Numbered from the stretch's first letter, positions 25,969-34,648 are shown. The stretch is DNA of 64,000 nucleotides from Marivirga tractuosa DSM 4126 (GCF_000183425.1 NC_014759.1:3751001-3815000); one strand, 5' to 3'. Notes: generated by a model from the letters alone, not told the origin. Translations and numbers: made by a program.

Positions 25969-26652
25969 ATGACAAAGCAAGCCGGAATATTTACTATAAT
26001 ATGTTTCCTGCTTGCTTTTTCTGTTTCAGGGCAAGATTCCACTTTCACTAAATTTGCTGGTATTAGCTTTGGAAGTAGTATCCCAAAGACCGATTTAGAA
26101 CCTACCTATAAAAAACCTGGTATTCAACTTTCGGCCTATTTACAATTCATTCCAAATCGTTGGTTAAATGTTGGTTTATGGTTTAGTAGTGGAGAAGTGA
26201 TGTCTGAAAACAGAGAGGTGCGTTTTTTTGATCAAACTGAATTTCAGATAAATGATTTTGCCAGAACAACTTACCAATCATTACATGTTGAGCCCAGTTT
26301 TCATTTTTTGAAAAAGCCTAATTATTCATTGTATCTCTCTCAAGGTTTTGGATTTATGCGATTTGCTGTTTATGATAGAGATAATAATGATTTGATAAAT
26401 CAACTAGATAGCCGTGCTCCAGGAGAAGAGTATTCTAATTTTACAGTGCTATTGCCCACAACTTTGAATGTATTCTACTTTTTTCCTAATGATTTTGGGC
26501 TTCATGTTAGAACTGGTTTTTTGAATCCTCAAACCGATTATTTAGATAATATATCGAATTTTGGAAATCCTGATAATAATGACAATTTATTTATACTTCA
26601 ACTGTCAATTATAAAACGTTTTAAGCTTAAAAATTCAGAATATGAAAAATAG
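25969..26652 (+). CDS. Outer-membrane beta-barrel-like protein
   Basis: A 227-residue exported protein with a signal peptide (about 1-21, ending 'FSVSGQDS'). It shows alternating beta-strand patterns such as 'WLNVGLWFSSGEV', 'YSLYLSQGFGFMRFAVY' and 'FGLHVRTGF', consistent with a small outer-membrane barrel. I do not recognise a named family. It starts 16 bp after accC and overlaps the following RidA-like gene by 11 bp, so it may be transcribed with both. Confidence 0.75.
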   Translation: MTKQAGIFTIICFLLAFSVSGQDSTFTKFAGISFGSSIPKTDLEPTYKKPGIQLSAYLQFIPNRWLNVGLWFSSGEVMSENREVRFFDQTEFQINDFARTTYQSLHVEPSFHFLKKPNYSLYLSQGFGFMRFAVYDRDNNDLINQLDSRAPGEEYSNFTVLLPTTLNVFYFFPNDFGLHVRTGFLNPQTDYLDNISNFGNPDNNDNLFILQLSIIKRFKLKNSEYEK

Positions 26653-27127
26653 TCTAGCGCTTGTTTTAATTGGTTTAATGTTATTTTCTTGTCAAAAAAA
26701 TAAGGAGAGTAAAGAAATTAAAAGAATTGATAGGCCCGAATCTAGTATTTTAAAAGGTGTTTTTATCCCTGAAGGTAAAGATGTTTTCTATACCTCAGGT
26801 TTAGTAAGCGAAGTATTAAATCCCAATGCTGGTGTTGGTGATATGTCAAAATATGGTAATACCTACCAGCAAAGTATTGGTGCCTTAAAAAGAATAAAAG
26901 AAACCTTAGAAGCAGAAGGCTATAATATGGAAGATGTATTCTTCCTAAGAGTATATTTAGCGCCTGATGAAACTGGAGAGATAGATTGGGATGCTTGGTT
27001 TAAAGCTTATGGAGAATATTTTAATAATGAGGATAATCCAAATAAAGTTGCGCGTTCAACTATTGGAGTATATAAATTAGCTCGACCTGAATTGTTAGTA
27101 GAAATTGAAGCTGTGGCAGCAAAGTGA
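26642..27127 (+). CDS. Exported RidA/YjgF family lipoprotein
   Basis: A 161-residue RidA-like protein with an N-terminal lipoprotein signal ('VLIGLMLFSC', Cys17). The RidA core follows: 'VFYTSGLVS' (48-56), 'ALKRIKETLEAEGYNMEDVFFLRVYL' (split: ALKRIKETLEAEG / YNMEDVFFLRVYL) and 'ARSTIGVYKLARPELLVEIEAVA' (split: ARSTIGVYKLARPE / LLVEIEAVA) with Arg138 at the position of the RidA catalytic arginine. Cytoplasmic RidA deaminates reactive enamines; here the protein would be exported. It overlaps the barrel-protein gene and ends 1 bp from the convergent ppx gene. Confidence 0.88.
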   Translation: MKNSLALVLIGLMLFSCQKNKESKEIKRIDRPESSILKGVFIPEGKDVFYTSGLVSEVLNPNAGVGDMSKYGNTYQQSIGALKRIKETLEAEGYNMEDVFFLRVYLAPDETGEIDWDAWFKAYGEYFNNEDNPNKVARSTIGVYKLARPELLVEIEAVAAK

Positions 27128-27128
27128 T

Positions 27129-28022
27129 TTAACGTAATCTTCTTTGATTTCTTTCGTAAAGCACCTGCATAATCCCATCTTTAAGTCCACTATCTGGAAC
27201 AATTATGCTGAGTGATTTTGACCATGCCATAGCATTAATATAAATATCCAAGGCGGGAATGATGACATCAGCTCTATCGGGGTTCAATTGCAATTTATTG
27301 ATCCTTTCTTCCATGTCAAAACCCTTAATATATTCCTGAATTTCTTTCACTTTTTTTAAACTAATAGGTTTACCTGCTTTTTTACCAGCTAAATCTTTCA
27401 CTTTATTTATGTTTCCACCAGTGCCAATTGCATGGATTTTAACTGATTTCTTTATTACATTTTTTTCAATCCAATTCCTCATTTCGTCCCACATATAATG
27501 TGAGTTATCAGTTTCCAAATGCCTTACTGAGCCAATTTTGAATGATTTAGATAATAGTTTTTCATTATTTTGGTAGAAATTGAATTCAGTGCTTCCTCCT
27601 CCTACGTCAATATGCAGATATGCCTTTTCATCCATATAAGGGAAAATGGCTTTATTAATCATATTAGCTTCCTGATCACCATCTATAATGTCAATTTCTA
27701 AATCTAACTCTGCTTTTACTTGGTCAATTAAGTATCTTCCATTTTCAGCCTCTCGCATAGCAGAAGTGGCGCAGCCCATATAATCATCTACTTCATATAA
27801 GTCTATGAGAATTTTAAAGGCTTGCATTAACTTTAAGAATTTAACTTTGGATTGTTCGCTTATTCTACCTGTAGTAAAAACATCTTGCCCTAATCTTAAA
27901 GGAAAACGAACATATTCAAGCCTTTTGAACGTAATATTTCCTTGGTAAAGCGTTATTCTGGTTAATTGTATTCTGATGGCATTGGAACCAATGTCAATAG
28001 CAGCTAATTTTAACATACTCAA
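27129..28022 (-). CDS. Ppx/GppA family phosphatase
   Basis: A 297-residue member of the actin-like ASKHA fold. Marks are 'AAIDIGSNAIRIQL' (7-20), the phosphate loop 'IDVGGGSTEF' (about 138-147) and 'IHAIGTGGNINK' (about 197-208). Family members hydrolyse inorganic polyphosphate or pppGpp. It has only the two core domains (normal for Bacteroidota, about 300 residues) and lacks the C-terminal HD-like part of E. coli Ppx. Specificity cannot be read from sequence. Its end is 1 bp from the convergent RidA-like gene. Confidence 0.92.
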   Translation of the reverse strand: MSMLKLAAIDIGSNAIRIQLTRITLYQGNITFKRLEYVRFPLRLGQDVFTTGRISEQSKVKFLKLMQAFKILIDLYEVDDYMGCATSAMREAENGRYLIDQVKAELDLEIDIIDGDQEANMINKAIFPYMDEKAYLHIDVGGGSTEFNFYQNNEKLLSKSFKIGSVRHLETDNSHYMWDEMRNWIEKNVIKKSVKIHAIGTGGNINKVKDLAGKKAGKPISLKKVKEIQEYIKGFDMEERINKLQLNPDRADVIIPALDIYINAMAWSKSLSIIVPDSGLKDGIMQVLYERNQRRLR

Positions 28023-28150
28023 AAAAACAAAAAATGAATTGATTTGTAACTATAATACAAAACAAAAAACATTTAATAGTGATGAGCTTTATGTTTTTGA
28101 AAATTATTTGGATAAAGTCTATCCTTTATGATATATTCTAAAAAAATATT

Positions 28151-28158
28151 TATATTTG
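28151..28158 (+). promoter_or_regulatory. -7 box upstream of the outer-membrane protein gene
   Basis: TATATTTG is an exact TAnnTTTG match 16 bp before the start codon at 28175. The -33 region has only TTTA at 28125-28128, two bases too far, so the promoter call is moderate. Confidence 0.5.
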
Positions 28159-28174
28159 TTATTGGAAGAATTTT

Positions 28175-29119
28175 ATGAAGAAACTCCTAGTCATATCGAT
28201 TTTATTATTTCTAGCGCAAGATATCATTGCGCAAAGTTTCTATTCCAATAGAATAAATAGACGTTGGTTAGCTACAGGAGGCCTTGGATATGCACGTTCA
28301 TTAGGTGATTTGACCAATCCAGGTTCATATTTTGACACAAAATTTAATGTTGTTGGAGGATTACAATATCGATTTACGAACAGAGTTCAAGCTGGTGTAA
28401 ATCTTATGGCATTTCAACTTTCTGGAGATGACCAAGATATAGATCCTGAATTGAATACAAGGTCAAGGGGTTTGTCATTTGTATCGAATAATTTAGAATT
28501 AAGCGCAACCGCCACTGTTTCACTTTTCCCTACCCCCACTAGGTTTACTCAGCGTAAAATGATAAATCCTTACGCAACAGTTGGAGTAGGATTATTATTA
28601 TTTGATCCTAGAGCTGAAGTACCTGAATATTTACGAAATCAAACAGGAGATACATTGAGAGCTGTTCCTAGGGCTGGAGAAATGGTTTCCTTAAGGCAGT
28701 ATCAAACTGAAAGACCTAATACTTATGGGCGCTTTGCATTTGTTATACCAGTAGGAGCAGGAGTTAGAGTTAAAGTTACCGATTTCATGGATGTTTCTGC
28801 TGAGGTTAGTAATAGAATTACTTTTACCGATTATTTAGATGATGTCAGTGGTAGAGGGTATCCAGATTTGGATCAATTCGATTGGCAAAATAGTGATCAA
28901 GAAGCAATTGCTGCGGCCTTATCAGATCCAACTGGTAAAGGAGAAATAAGGGGTAATCCTGATAGTGATGATTATTATTTAATATTTAATATTAAAGCAG
29001 AATTTTATATTCAAGGAGAATTGCTAAATAGGATATTTAGTCCTGGAGGTAAACGATATAATATTAAACCAAAAAGAGGCCGGAGAGGCGGTGGTCTTTT
29101 TAACAAAAGAAGATTTTAA
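28175..29119 (+). CDS. Outer-membrane protein, DUF6089/PorG-like
   Basis: A 314-residue protein with a signal peptide (about 1-19, 'FLAQDIIAQS') and barrel strands such as 'GGLQYRFTNRVQAGVNLMAF' and 'INPYATVGVGLLLFDP'. It includes 'IPVGAGVRVKVTDFMDVSAE', a segment seen in PorG/DUF6089-type proteins of Bacteroidota. The C-terminus is unusual for a barrel: a basic tail 'RGRRGGGLFNKRRF' follows the final strand. If it is PorG-like it would be linked to T9SS assembly (inference). It is monocistronic and ends at a strong terminator. Confidence 0.75.
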   Translation: MKKLLVISILLFLAQDIIAQSFYSNRINRRWLATGGLGYARSLGDLTNPGSYFDTKFNVVGGLQYRFTNRVQAGVNLMAFQLSGDDQDIDPELNTRSRGLSFVSNNLELSATATVSLFPTPTRFTQRKMINPYATVGVGLLLFDPRAEVPEYLRNQTGDTLRAVPRAGEMVSLRQYQTERPNTYGRFAFVIPVGAGVRVKVTDFMDVSAEVSNRITFTDYLDDVSGRGYPDLDQFDWQNSDQEAIAAALSDPTGKGEIRGNPDSDDYYLIFNIKAEFYIQGELLNRIFSPGGKRYNIKPKRGRRGGGLFNKRRF

Positions 29120-29121
29120 TG

Positions 29122-29150
29122 AAAAGGCTGGTTTTGCTCCAGCCTTTTTT
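29122..29150 (+). terminator. Rho-independent terminator
   Basis: AAAAGGCTGG and CCAGCCTTTTTT pair around TTTTGCT immediately after the stop of the DUF6089-like gene. Confidence 0.9.
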
Positions 29151-29175
29151 AGTTATAAGTGTACTACTGGTAGAT

Positions 29176-29410
29176 TTATATGAATCTAAAATCATAGCCA
29201 ACCATTATGCTTCCAGCATCTGATGCTGTGTTCCACCTTAAGTCAAATCTATCCTTGTAATTTTAATACCTACTTTGTTTTGACTGTACCTATCCACAGT
29301 TGAATTACTATATTCTATATCTAAAAAAGAGGTTATATATTTTCTTTTTTGCTAAAATCTCTGTTTAGTTTATTGGGGTTCTTCCTATTTAAGGATTTGT
29401 ATTTTACTTT
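29176..29410 (-). pseudogene. Decayed C-terminus of an outer-membrane protein
   Basis: On the minus strand a frame ending at TAA 29176-29178 reads 'YKDRFDLRWNTASDAGSIMV' then 'GYDFRFI', a typical barrel C-terminus. Its upstream continuation is in another frame ('SFLDIEYSNSTVDRYSQNKV', 'GIKIT') and further upstream in a third ('NRKNPNKLNRDFSKK'). At least two frameshifts separate protein-like segments, so this is a gene relic. The family is not recognised. Confidence 0.45.
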
Positions 29411-29676
29411 GTTTGTTTTTTTTGGCGGTTAAATTTCAAAAGTAGGTAAATCATTTTCAAGGTTCACTTATATTGAATCTAATCTTTAAAAAATAAAATT
29501 CGAGCTTCGTCAAAATATTGTCATGGGTTAAGAATACAATTAGTAACTTGCAGTTTTTAGTGAATTCTTACTGGGAAGGAGAAAAAATAGGGATTAAAAG
29601 GAAGCTAAAATAATAGATTAAAGATAATGCCTTCCAGTTTAAGATGTATTAAATGCGCTAATCTATAAAACTATAA

Positions 29677-30261
29677 ATGAAAGTAGCTATAATAAAATAT
29701 AATGCTGGTAATATTAAATCTGTATTATTGGCATTAAAACGATTAGGTATAGAAGGGAATTTAACGGATAATCCTGATGAGATTTTAGCAGCAGACCGTG
29801 TAATCTTTCCTGGTCAGGGAGAGGCAAAATCAGCTATGAAATACTTGAAGGAAAGAGGATTAGATAAAGTGATTCAATCTATAGAAAATCCTTTTTTAGG
29901 TATTTGTTTGGGATTACAGTTGCTGTGTAGTCATTCTGAAGAGGGAGATACAGAATGTTTAGGGATTTTTGATGCTAAAGTGAAGAAGTTTCCCAGTAAA
30001 TTAAAAGTACCTCACATGGGTTGGAATACTGGAAGTATATCGGATGATGTTATTTTTCAAGGAATAAAATCACCTGCATATTTCTATTTTGTACATTCCT
30101 ATTATGCTGAAATTTGTGATCAAACAATTTCACAAACGGAATATATGTTGCCATTCAGTAATGTATTAAAAAAAGATAATTTCTATGCGATTCAGCCACA
30201 TCCCGAAAAAAGTGCAGAAGCAGGAGAACAATTTTTGAAGAACTTTTTATTCGAATTATAA
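29677..30261 (+). CDS. hisH: Imidazole glycerol phosphate synthase glutaminase subunit HisH
   Basis: A 194-residue class I glutamine amidotransferase that supplies ammonia to HisF. The catalytic triad is Cys77 ('GICLGLQLL'), His175 and Glu177 ('QPHPEKS'). Two positions differ from the usual pattern: 'PGQGEA' instead of PGVGxA and 'QPHPEKS' where most have QFHPEKS. Catalytic residues are kept. It is first in the run hisH-hisA-hisF-hisIE; the earlier genes of the pathway are not adjacent. Confidence 0.95.
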   Translation: MKVAIIKYNAGNIKSVLLALKRLGIEGNLTDNPDEILAADRVIFPGQGEAKSAMKYLKERGLDKVIQSIENPFLGICLGLQLLCSHSEEGDTECLGIFDAKVKKFPSKLKVPHMGWNTGSISDDVIFQGIKSPAYFYFVHSYYAEICDQTISQTEYMLPFSNVLKKDNFYAIQPHPEKSAEAGEQFLKNFLFEL

Positions 30262-30265
30262 TATT

Positions 30266-30982
30266 ATGCATATAATACCAGCCATTGATATCATAGATGG
30301 AAAATGTGTTCGCCTTACCAAAGGGGATTATAACCAGAAAACAGAATACAATGATCATCCACTAGCAGTTGCTAAAGAATTTGAAGCAGCTGGAATCCAG
30401 AGATTACACTTGGTGGATTTAGATGGTGCTAAAGCAAAAAAGGTAGTGAATTTGGAGGTGCTTAAATCCATTTCCGAGAATACTAATTTAACTATTGACT
30501 TTGGCGGTGGAGTTCAAAGTACTGAAGATTTAAAAGCAGTATTTGATGCTGGTGCAAATCAGATAACCGGAGGAAGCATAGCCGTGAAAAACGAGCCTCT
30601 ATTTACTGAATGGATAGAAGAATTCGGGGGTGAAAAAATCATATTGGGCGCAGATGTGAAAGGTGAGCACATTGCTATTCATGGATGGCAAGAAAGTTCT
30701 GAAAGGCATATTTTTGATTTCTTAGAGCATTATCTTAAAAAAGGATTAAAATATGTGATTTGCACAGATGTTTCGAAAGATGGAGCTTTAGAAGGCACTT
30801 CTAATGAACTTTATCAACATATTTTGGATAGATTTCCTGAGGTGCAATTAATAGCCAGCGGTGGAGTAAGTAACATAAAAGACTTACAAATTTTGGAAGA
30901 GATGAAGGTTTACGGTGCTATCGTTGGTAAAGCTATTTATGAAAAGAGAATAAACTTATCAGATTTAAAGCAGTTCCAATAA
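30266..30982 (+). CDS. hisA: Phosphoribosylformimino-AICAR ribotide isomerase HisA
   Basis: A 238-residue (beta/alpha)8 barrel that isomerises ProFAR to PRFAR in histidine synthesis. The catalytic Asp8 is in '[14 protein letters not shown]', and the second acid is in '[12 protein letters not shown]' (about 166-177). The phosphate-binding 'IDFGGGVQS' and 'ASGGVSN' loops are intact. It begins 4 bp after hisH and is followed by hisF after 1 bp. Confidence 0.97.
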   Translation: MHIIPAIDIIDGKCVRLTKGDYNQKTEYNDHPLAVAKEFEAAGIQRLHLVDLDGAKAKKVVNLEVLKSISENTNLTIDFGGGVQSTEDLKAVFDAGANQITGGSIAVKNEPLFTEWIEEFGGEKIILGADVKGEHIAIHGWQESSERHIFDFLEHYLKKGLKYVICTDVSKDGALEGTSNELYQHILDRFPEVQLIASGGVSNIKDLQILEEMKVYGAIVGKAIYEKRINLSDLKQFQ

Positions 30983-30983
30983 T

Positions 30984-31739
30984 ATGCTTACAAAAAGAAT
31001 AATTCCTTGTTTGGATATCAAAAATGGTCGCACCGTCAAAGGGGTAAATTTTTTAGAGTTGAGAGATGCTGGTGATCCAGTTGAATTAGCTAAAATTTAT
31101 GCAGAGGAAGGAGCAGACGAGTTAGTGTTTTTGGACATTACCGCCACTAATGAGAAAAGAAAGACATTGATAGAGTTAGTGGAAAAAGTAGCAGAAGCTA
31201 TCAATATACCCTTTACAGTTGGAGGGGGAATTAGTACAGTAGAGGATGTTTCAGTGCTTTTAGGAGCTGGAGCAGATAAAGTATCTATTAATTCAGCAGC
31301 CGTTCGAAATCCGCAAATCATCAAAGAAATGGCGGATGAATTCGGCTCTCAATGCATAGTGGTGGCAGTAGATTCCAGAAAGGTAGGGGATAAAAATATA
31401 GTTCACACCCACGGTGGTTCAAAACCTACTAAGTTAGAAACTGAAGCTTGGATTCAACAAGCTGTTGACTTAGGTGCAGGTGAAATTCTATTAACCTCAA
31501 TGGACCACGATGGAACTAAAGCTGGTTTTGCCGATGAATTATTATCTAAAATCTCATACTTGGTGAATGTTCCCGTGATTGCTTCAGGCGGGGCAGGGAA
31601 TATGCAACATTTTTGTGATACCTTTACAAATGGAAAATCCGATGCTGCTTTAGCTGCCAGCATATTTCATTTCAAAGAAATTGGAATTCCGGAATTAAAA
31701 ACATTTTTAAAGAGTAAAAATATACCTACAAGAATCTAA
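30984..31739 (+). CDS. hisF: Imidazole glycerol phosphate synthase cyclase subunit HisF
   Basis: A 251-residue (beta/alpha)8 barrel that uses ammonia from HisH to form imidazole glycerol phosphate and AICAR. Catalytic Asp11 ('[14 protein letters not shown]') and the second Asp in '[13 protein letters not shown]' are present, as are 'VGGGIS' and 'ASGGAGN' phosphate loops. Length is normal. It lies between hisA and hisIE. Confidence 0.97.
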   Translation: MLTKRIIPCLDIKNGRTVKGVNFLELRDAGDPVELAKIYAEEGADELVFLDITATNEKRKTLIELVEKVAEAINIPFTVGGGISTVEDVSVLLGAGADKVSINSAAVRNPQIIKEMADEFGSQCIVVAVDSRKVGDKNIVHTHGGSKPTKLETEAWIQQAVDLGAGEILLTSMDHDGTKAGFADELLSKISYLVNVPVIASGGAGNMQHFCDTFTNGKSDAALAASIFHFKEIGIPELKTFLKSKNIPTRI

Positions 31740-31764
31740 TGTTTAGATTTTAATATTATTAGTT

Positions 31765-32361
31765 ATGCAAAAACCCGATTTTTCAAAAGGTGAAAATGGT
31801 TTGCTACCAGCCATCATTCAAGATTCTATAACAGGCAAAGTCTTAATGCTGGGCTACATGAATGAAGAGGCATTGGAAAAAACCCAAACAACTGGAAAAG
31901 TAACGTTTTATAGCAGATCAAAGCAAAGACTGTGGACAAAAGGAGAATCTTCATCAAACTTCCTGCACTTAGTAGATATTGTTTTGGATTGTGATCAGGA
32001 TACTTTTTTAATTAAAGCCAAACCCGATGGGCCTACTTGCCACACTGGCGCAGATACTTGCTGGGATGAGAAAAATGAGAGCATTGGTTTCATTAATCAA
32101 TTGGAAGAAGTGATTGAAGAACGTAAGAATGGAGAGGATGAAAAGTCTTATGTGAAAAGCTTATTCGATAAAGGCATTAATAAAATTGCTCAAAAAGTGG
32201 GAGAAGAGGCTGTGGAAGTAGTGATTGAAGCTAAGGATGACAGTGAAGAGTTATTTCTAAATGAATCAGCTGATTTATTATTTCACTATTTAATTCTATT
32301 ACAAGCTAAAGGATATAAATTACAGGATGTAGTGAAAATATTGGAAGGCAGGCATCGTTAA
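31765..32361 (+). CDS. hisIE: Bifunctional phosphoribosyl-AMP cyclohydrolase / phosphoribosyl-ATP pyrophosphatase
   Basis: A 198-residue fusion. The N-terminal HisI domain (about 1-105) carries 'LMLGYMNEEALEKT', 'TFYSRSKQRLWTKGE', the acidic 'DCDQD' and the zinc cysteines in 'CHTGADTCW'. The C-terminal HisE domain (about 112-198) carries 'SLFDKGINKIAQKVGEEAVE' and 'NESADLLFHYLILL'. It catalyses steps 2 and 3 of histidine synthesis. It ends the his run; the lipoprotein gene 19 bp downstream may be read through. Confidence 0.97.
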   Translation: MQKPDFSKGENGLLPAIIQDSITGKVLMLGYMNEEALEKTQTTGKVTFYSRSKQRLWTKGESSSNFLHLVDIVLDCDQDTFLIKAKPDGPTCHTGADTCWDEKNESIGFINQLEEVIEERKNGEDEKSYVKSLFDKGINKIAQKVGEEAVEVVIEAKDDSEELFLNESADLLFHYLILLQAKGYKLQDVVKILEGRHR

Positions 32362-32380
32362 AAGAGAAAAATAAGCGGGT

Positions 32381-32803
32381 ATGAAAATCAGTTGTTTACG
32401 TATATTTTTGCTATTGTTTTCGCTTTCGTTTTTTTCTTGTGAAGAGGATAAATTGAATTCTGCCGAATGTGATGGAAACCTATTTTGTACTAAAGAATTC
32501 AGAACCATCTCACTTGAAATTACTAACCAAGAAGGTAATCCAATAGTATTAGATGATTTCTACACCTTTTATGATTCTAGGAAAAAATTTGAATATGAGT
32601 TAAATGATATTCAAAAAAGGCAGGGAATATATCCTGTACTTACTGATGCCGAAATGGATGAGGTAGAGAAAGAAGGAACTACTTTGATTTTTGTAGGAGA
32701 AAAAGATGGTCGAAATATTGTGGAACATCAAATGGTGATTGGACATGATTGCTGTCATGTTATTTTAATTGAAGGAGAAAGTAAAATTGTAATTGAAGGA
32801 TAA
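32381..32803 (+). CDS. DCCH-type lipoprotein, copy 1
   Basis: A 140-residue protein with a lipoprotein signal ('LLFSLSFFSC', Cys20). The mature domain has 'CTKEFRTISLEITNQEGNPI', 'VLDDFYTFYDS', 'GIYPVLTDAEMDEV', 'IVEHQMVIGHDCCHVIL'. The pair of adjacent cysteines followed by His in 'DCCH' is a conserved family mark and could form a disulfide or metal site (inference). It resembles an Ig-like or transthyretin-like beta domain. Its stop overlaps the start of a paralogue at 32803, so this is a tandem duplication. Confidence 0.8.
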   Translation: MKISCLRIFLLLFSLSFFSCEEDKLNSAECDGNLFCTKEFRTISLEITNQEGNPIVLDDFYTFYDSRKKFEYELNDIQKRQGIYPVLTDAEMDEVEKEGTTLIFVGEKDGRNIVEHQMVIGHDCCHVILIEGESKIVIEG

Positions 32804-33228
32804 TGAAAAATCTATTGATGTTATTTTGTTTTATTTCAATGGCAGCTACTTGTCAGGATAATAATTCTGGTGCTAAGAATAAGAAAGAAAATCCGTGTGA
32901 TCCGGATATTATGTGTACTATGGAATTCCGAATTATTAACTTAGAAATTACTGATAATGAAGGGAAAGTAATTGTACTAGATGATTTTTATAGTGAAATA
33001 GATGGAGAGAAAATTGAAATTCCAGATGATGTTTATGAATCTAAGAATGGCATTTACCCAGTAGCTACTGATGGGCAAATGGATGTATTAGATTTTGATG
33101 GAAATGAAGTGATTTTCTATGGTATAATCAATGGTGAAACTGTAGTGGAGCATAAAATGAAAATAGGTAAAGATTGTTGCCATATTCTGCATATAGAAGG
33201 TGAAAAGAAAATCACAATCACTCTTTAA
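32803..33228 (+). CDS. DCCH-type exported protein, copy 2
   Basis: A 141-residue paralogue of the preceding gene. Shared blocks are 'EFR.I.LEIT', 'VLDDFY', 'GIYPV.(T)D..MD', 'VEH.M.IG.DCCH' and a final 'EG..KI.I'. The signal peptide ends 'SMAATCQDN'; Thr at the position before Cys17 is not an ideal lipobox, so it may be a lipoprotein or a cleaved secreted protein. The start ATG overlaps the previous stop by 1 bp, and its own stop overlaps the convergent nitroreductase stop (33225-33228). Confidence 0.8.
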   Translation: MKNLLMLFCFISMAATCQDNNSGAKNKKENPCDPDIMCTMEFRIINLEITDNEGKVIVLDDFYSEIDGEKIEIPDDVYESKNGIYPVATDGQMDVLDFDGNEVIFYGIINGETVVEHKMKIGKDCCHILHIEGEKKITITL

Positions 33229-33902
33229 CTATAAAATTCTGCAATTTCATTCAATCCTTTTCTATCCAGCTTAGGCACATAAGTCTCCTCCGCAGGATAA
33301 CCAACTGGTAATAATAAAAAGGGTCTTTCATTTTTTGGTCTTTCCAGAATTTCAGATAAAAAATTCATTGGACTGGGCGTATGCGTTAGGGTAGCCAAAC
33401 CCGCTTGGTGGATGGCGGAAATTAAAAATCCACAAGCTATTCCGACTGATTCATTTACATAATAATTGGTTTTCTTTTGTCCTTCTTCCTCATCATAGAT
33501 TTTTTTAAATACCACTATGATATAGGGGACAGTTTCCAAAAATGGTTTTTCCCAATCCGTGCCAATGGGTTCCAAATCTTTTAACCATTGATCGCTCATC
33601 CGATTTTGATAACTTTCATATTCCTCTTTTTCTGCTGCTTCCCGTATTTTCTTTTTTAAGTCAGGATTAGAAATGACACAGAAAGTCCAAGGCTGTTTAT
33701 GTGCACCTGAAGGAGCAGTTGCTGCTGTTTTTACAATGTTTTCTATTATTTCTTTTGGGATGGATTTACTAGAAAATTCACGGACAGACCTTCTTTTGTT
33801 CATGGATAAATAAAATTCCTCACTTCTCACTTTCAATGTTTCAATAGCTGCATTATCAAATTTTAATTGAATATGAGGGTGACCTTTTATTACTTTTTCC
33901 AT
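33225..33902 (-). CDS. Nitroreductase family protein, iodotyrosine-deiodinase-like
   Basis: A 225-residue FMN-dependent enzyme. 'RRSVREFSSKSIP' (38-50) and 'TAPSGAHKQPWTF' (62-74) are nitroreductase-fold FMN contacts. The lid region resembles iodotyrosine deiodinase: Glu94, Tyr98 and Lys119 ('EEYESYQNRM' and 'DWEKPFL') align with the Glu-Tyr-Lys triad that binds the tyrosine zwitterion in IYD. The end 'LLPVGYPAEETYVPKLDRK' also fits. Reductive dehalogenation of halotyrosines is therefore likely (inference). It follows kdsB with a 1-bp overlap. Confidence 0.88.
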   Translation of the reverse strand: MEKVIKGHPHIQLKFDNAAIETLKVRSEEFYLSMNKRRSVREFSSKSIPKEIIENIVKTAATAPSGAHKQPWTFCVISNPDLKKKIREAAEKEEYESYQNRMSDQWLKDLEPIGTDWEKPFLETVPYIIVVFKKIYDEEEGQKKTNYYVNESVGIACGFLISAIHQAGLATLTHTPSPMNFLSEILERPKNERPFLLLPVGYPAEETYVPKLDRKGLNEIAEFYS

Positions 33903-34642
33903 TATAGTTGCATTTGTTTCAAAGCTTTCTCCACATCTTCAGGGGTATCAATTCCTACTGTTTCTATAGGAGTAATTGCGGTTCTTATTCTGTAACCGTT
34001 TTCTATCCATCGCAATTGCTCTAAAGATTCGGCTAGCTCCAAAGGTGTAGGGGAAAGGGTGACAAGTTTAGCAAGTATATCAACCCTGTAGGCATAAATC
34101 CCAATATGCTTATAGTGTTGATGGCTCTTCATCCAATCTTCGGTTGGGATGTTTCTCATGTGAGGAATAGGAGATCGAGAGAAATATAAGGCTAATCCGC
34201 TGTCCGCTTTGAGGGCTTTAATAACATTTGGGTTTTGAAGGTCTTCTATATCATCTATATTTTTAATCAGAGTCGCAATTTCAGTCTTTCTATTAAGAAT
34301 ACTAGCTAATAAATCAATTTGCTTTGGGTCAATAAAAGGTTCGTCACCTTGGATATTGATTACAAAATCATAACTATCATTTACTAATTTTAGAGCTTCA
34401 TGACATCTTTCTGTTCCATTTTTGTGATCGGGACTAGTCATATATACTTCGTGCCCCAATTCTTTTACGTGTTCAAAAATACGGTCATCATCAGTGGCTA
34501 CTACCACTTTCTTCAGTGCACTACTTTTTTTGCATTGTTCTACGACTCTTTGAATCATGCTTTTGCCTCCAATATCAACTAAAGGCTTTCCAGGAAATCG
34601 GGTTGAGCCATATCTGGCTGGGATAATTCCAATTATGTCCAT
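33902..34642 (-). CDS. kdsB: CMP-KDO synthetase KdsB
   Basis: A 246-residue cytidylyltransferase that activates KDO with CTP for lipopolysaccharide inner core synthesis. The nucleotide-binding N-terminus 'GIIPARYGSTRFPGKPL' (5-21), 'TDDDRIFEHV' and 'VINIQGDEPFIDP' are typical. Length is normal. It lies 6 bp downstream of the nfeD stop and overlaps the next gene's start by 1 bp, so nfeD-kdsB-nitroreductase form one unit. Confidence 0.96.
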   Translation of the reverse strand: MDIIGIIPARYGSTRFPGKPLVDIGGKSMIQRVVEQCKKSSALKKVVVATDDDRIFEHVKELGHEVYMTSPDHKNGTERCHEALKLVNDSYDFVINIQGDEPFIDPKQIDLLASILNRKTEIATLIKNIDDIEDLQNPNVIKALKADSGLALYFSRSPIPHMRNIPTEDWMKSHQHYKHIGIYAYRVDILAKLVTLSPTPLELAESLEQLRWIENGYRIRTAITPIETVGIDTPEDVEKALKQMQL

Positions 34643-34648
34643 ATTTTC

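Larger units (their letters stand above)
29120..29676. other. Gap upstream of hisH
   Basis: A 557-bp gap containing a terminator (29122-29150) and a decayed minus-strand outer-membrane protein tail (29176 to about 29410). The last 260 bp are AT-rich with no gene, RNA or clear promoter that I can see, although transcription of the his genes must start here. Confidence 0.55.
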
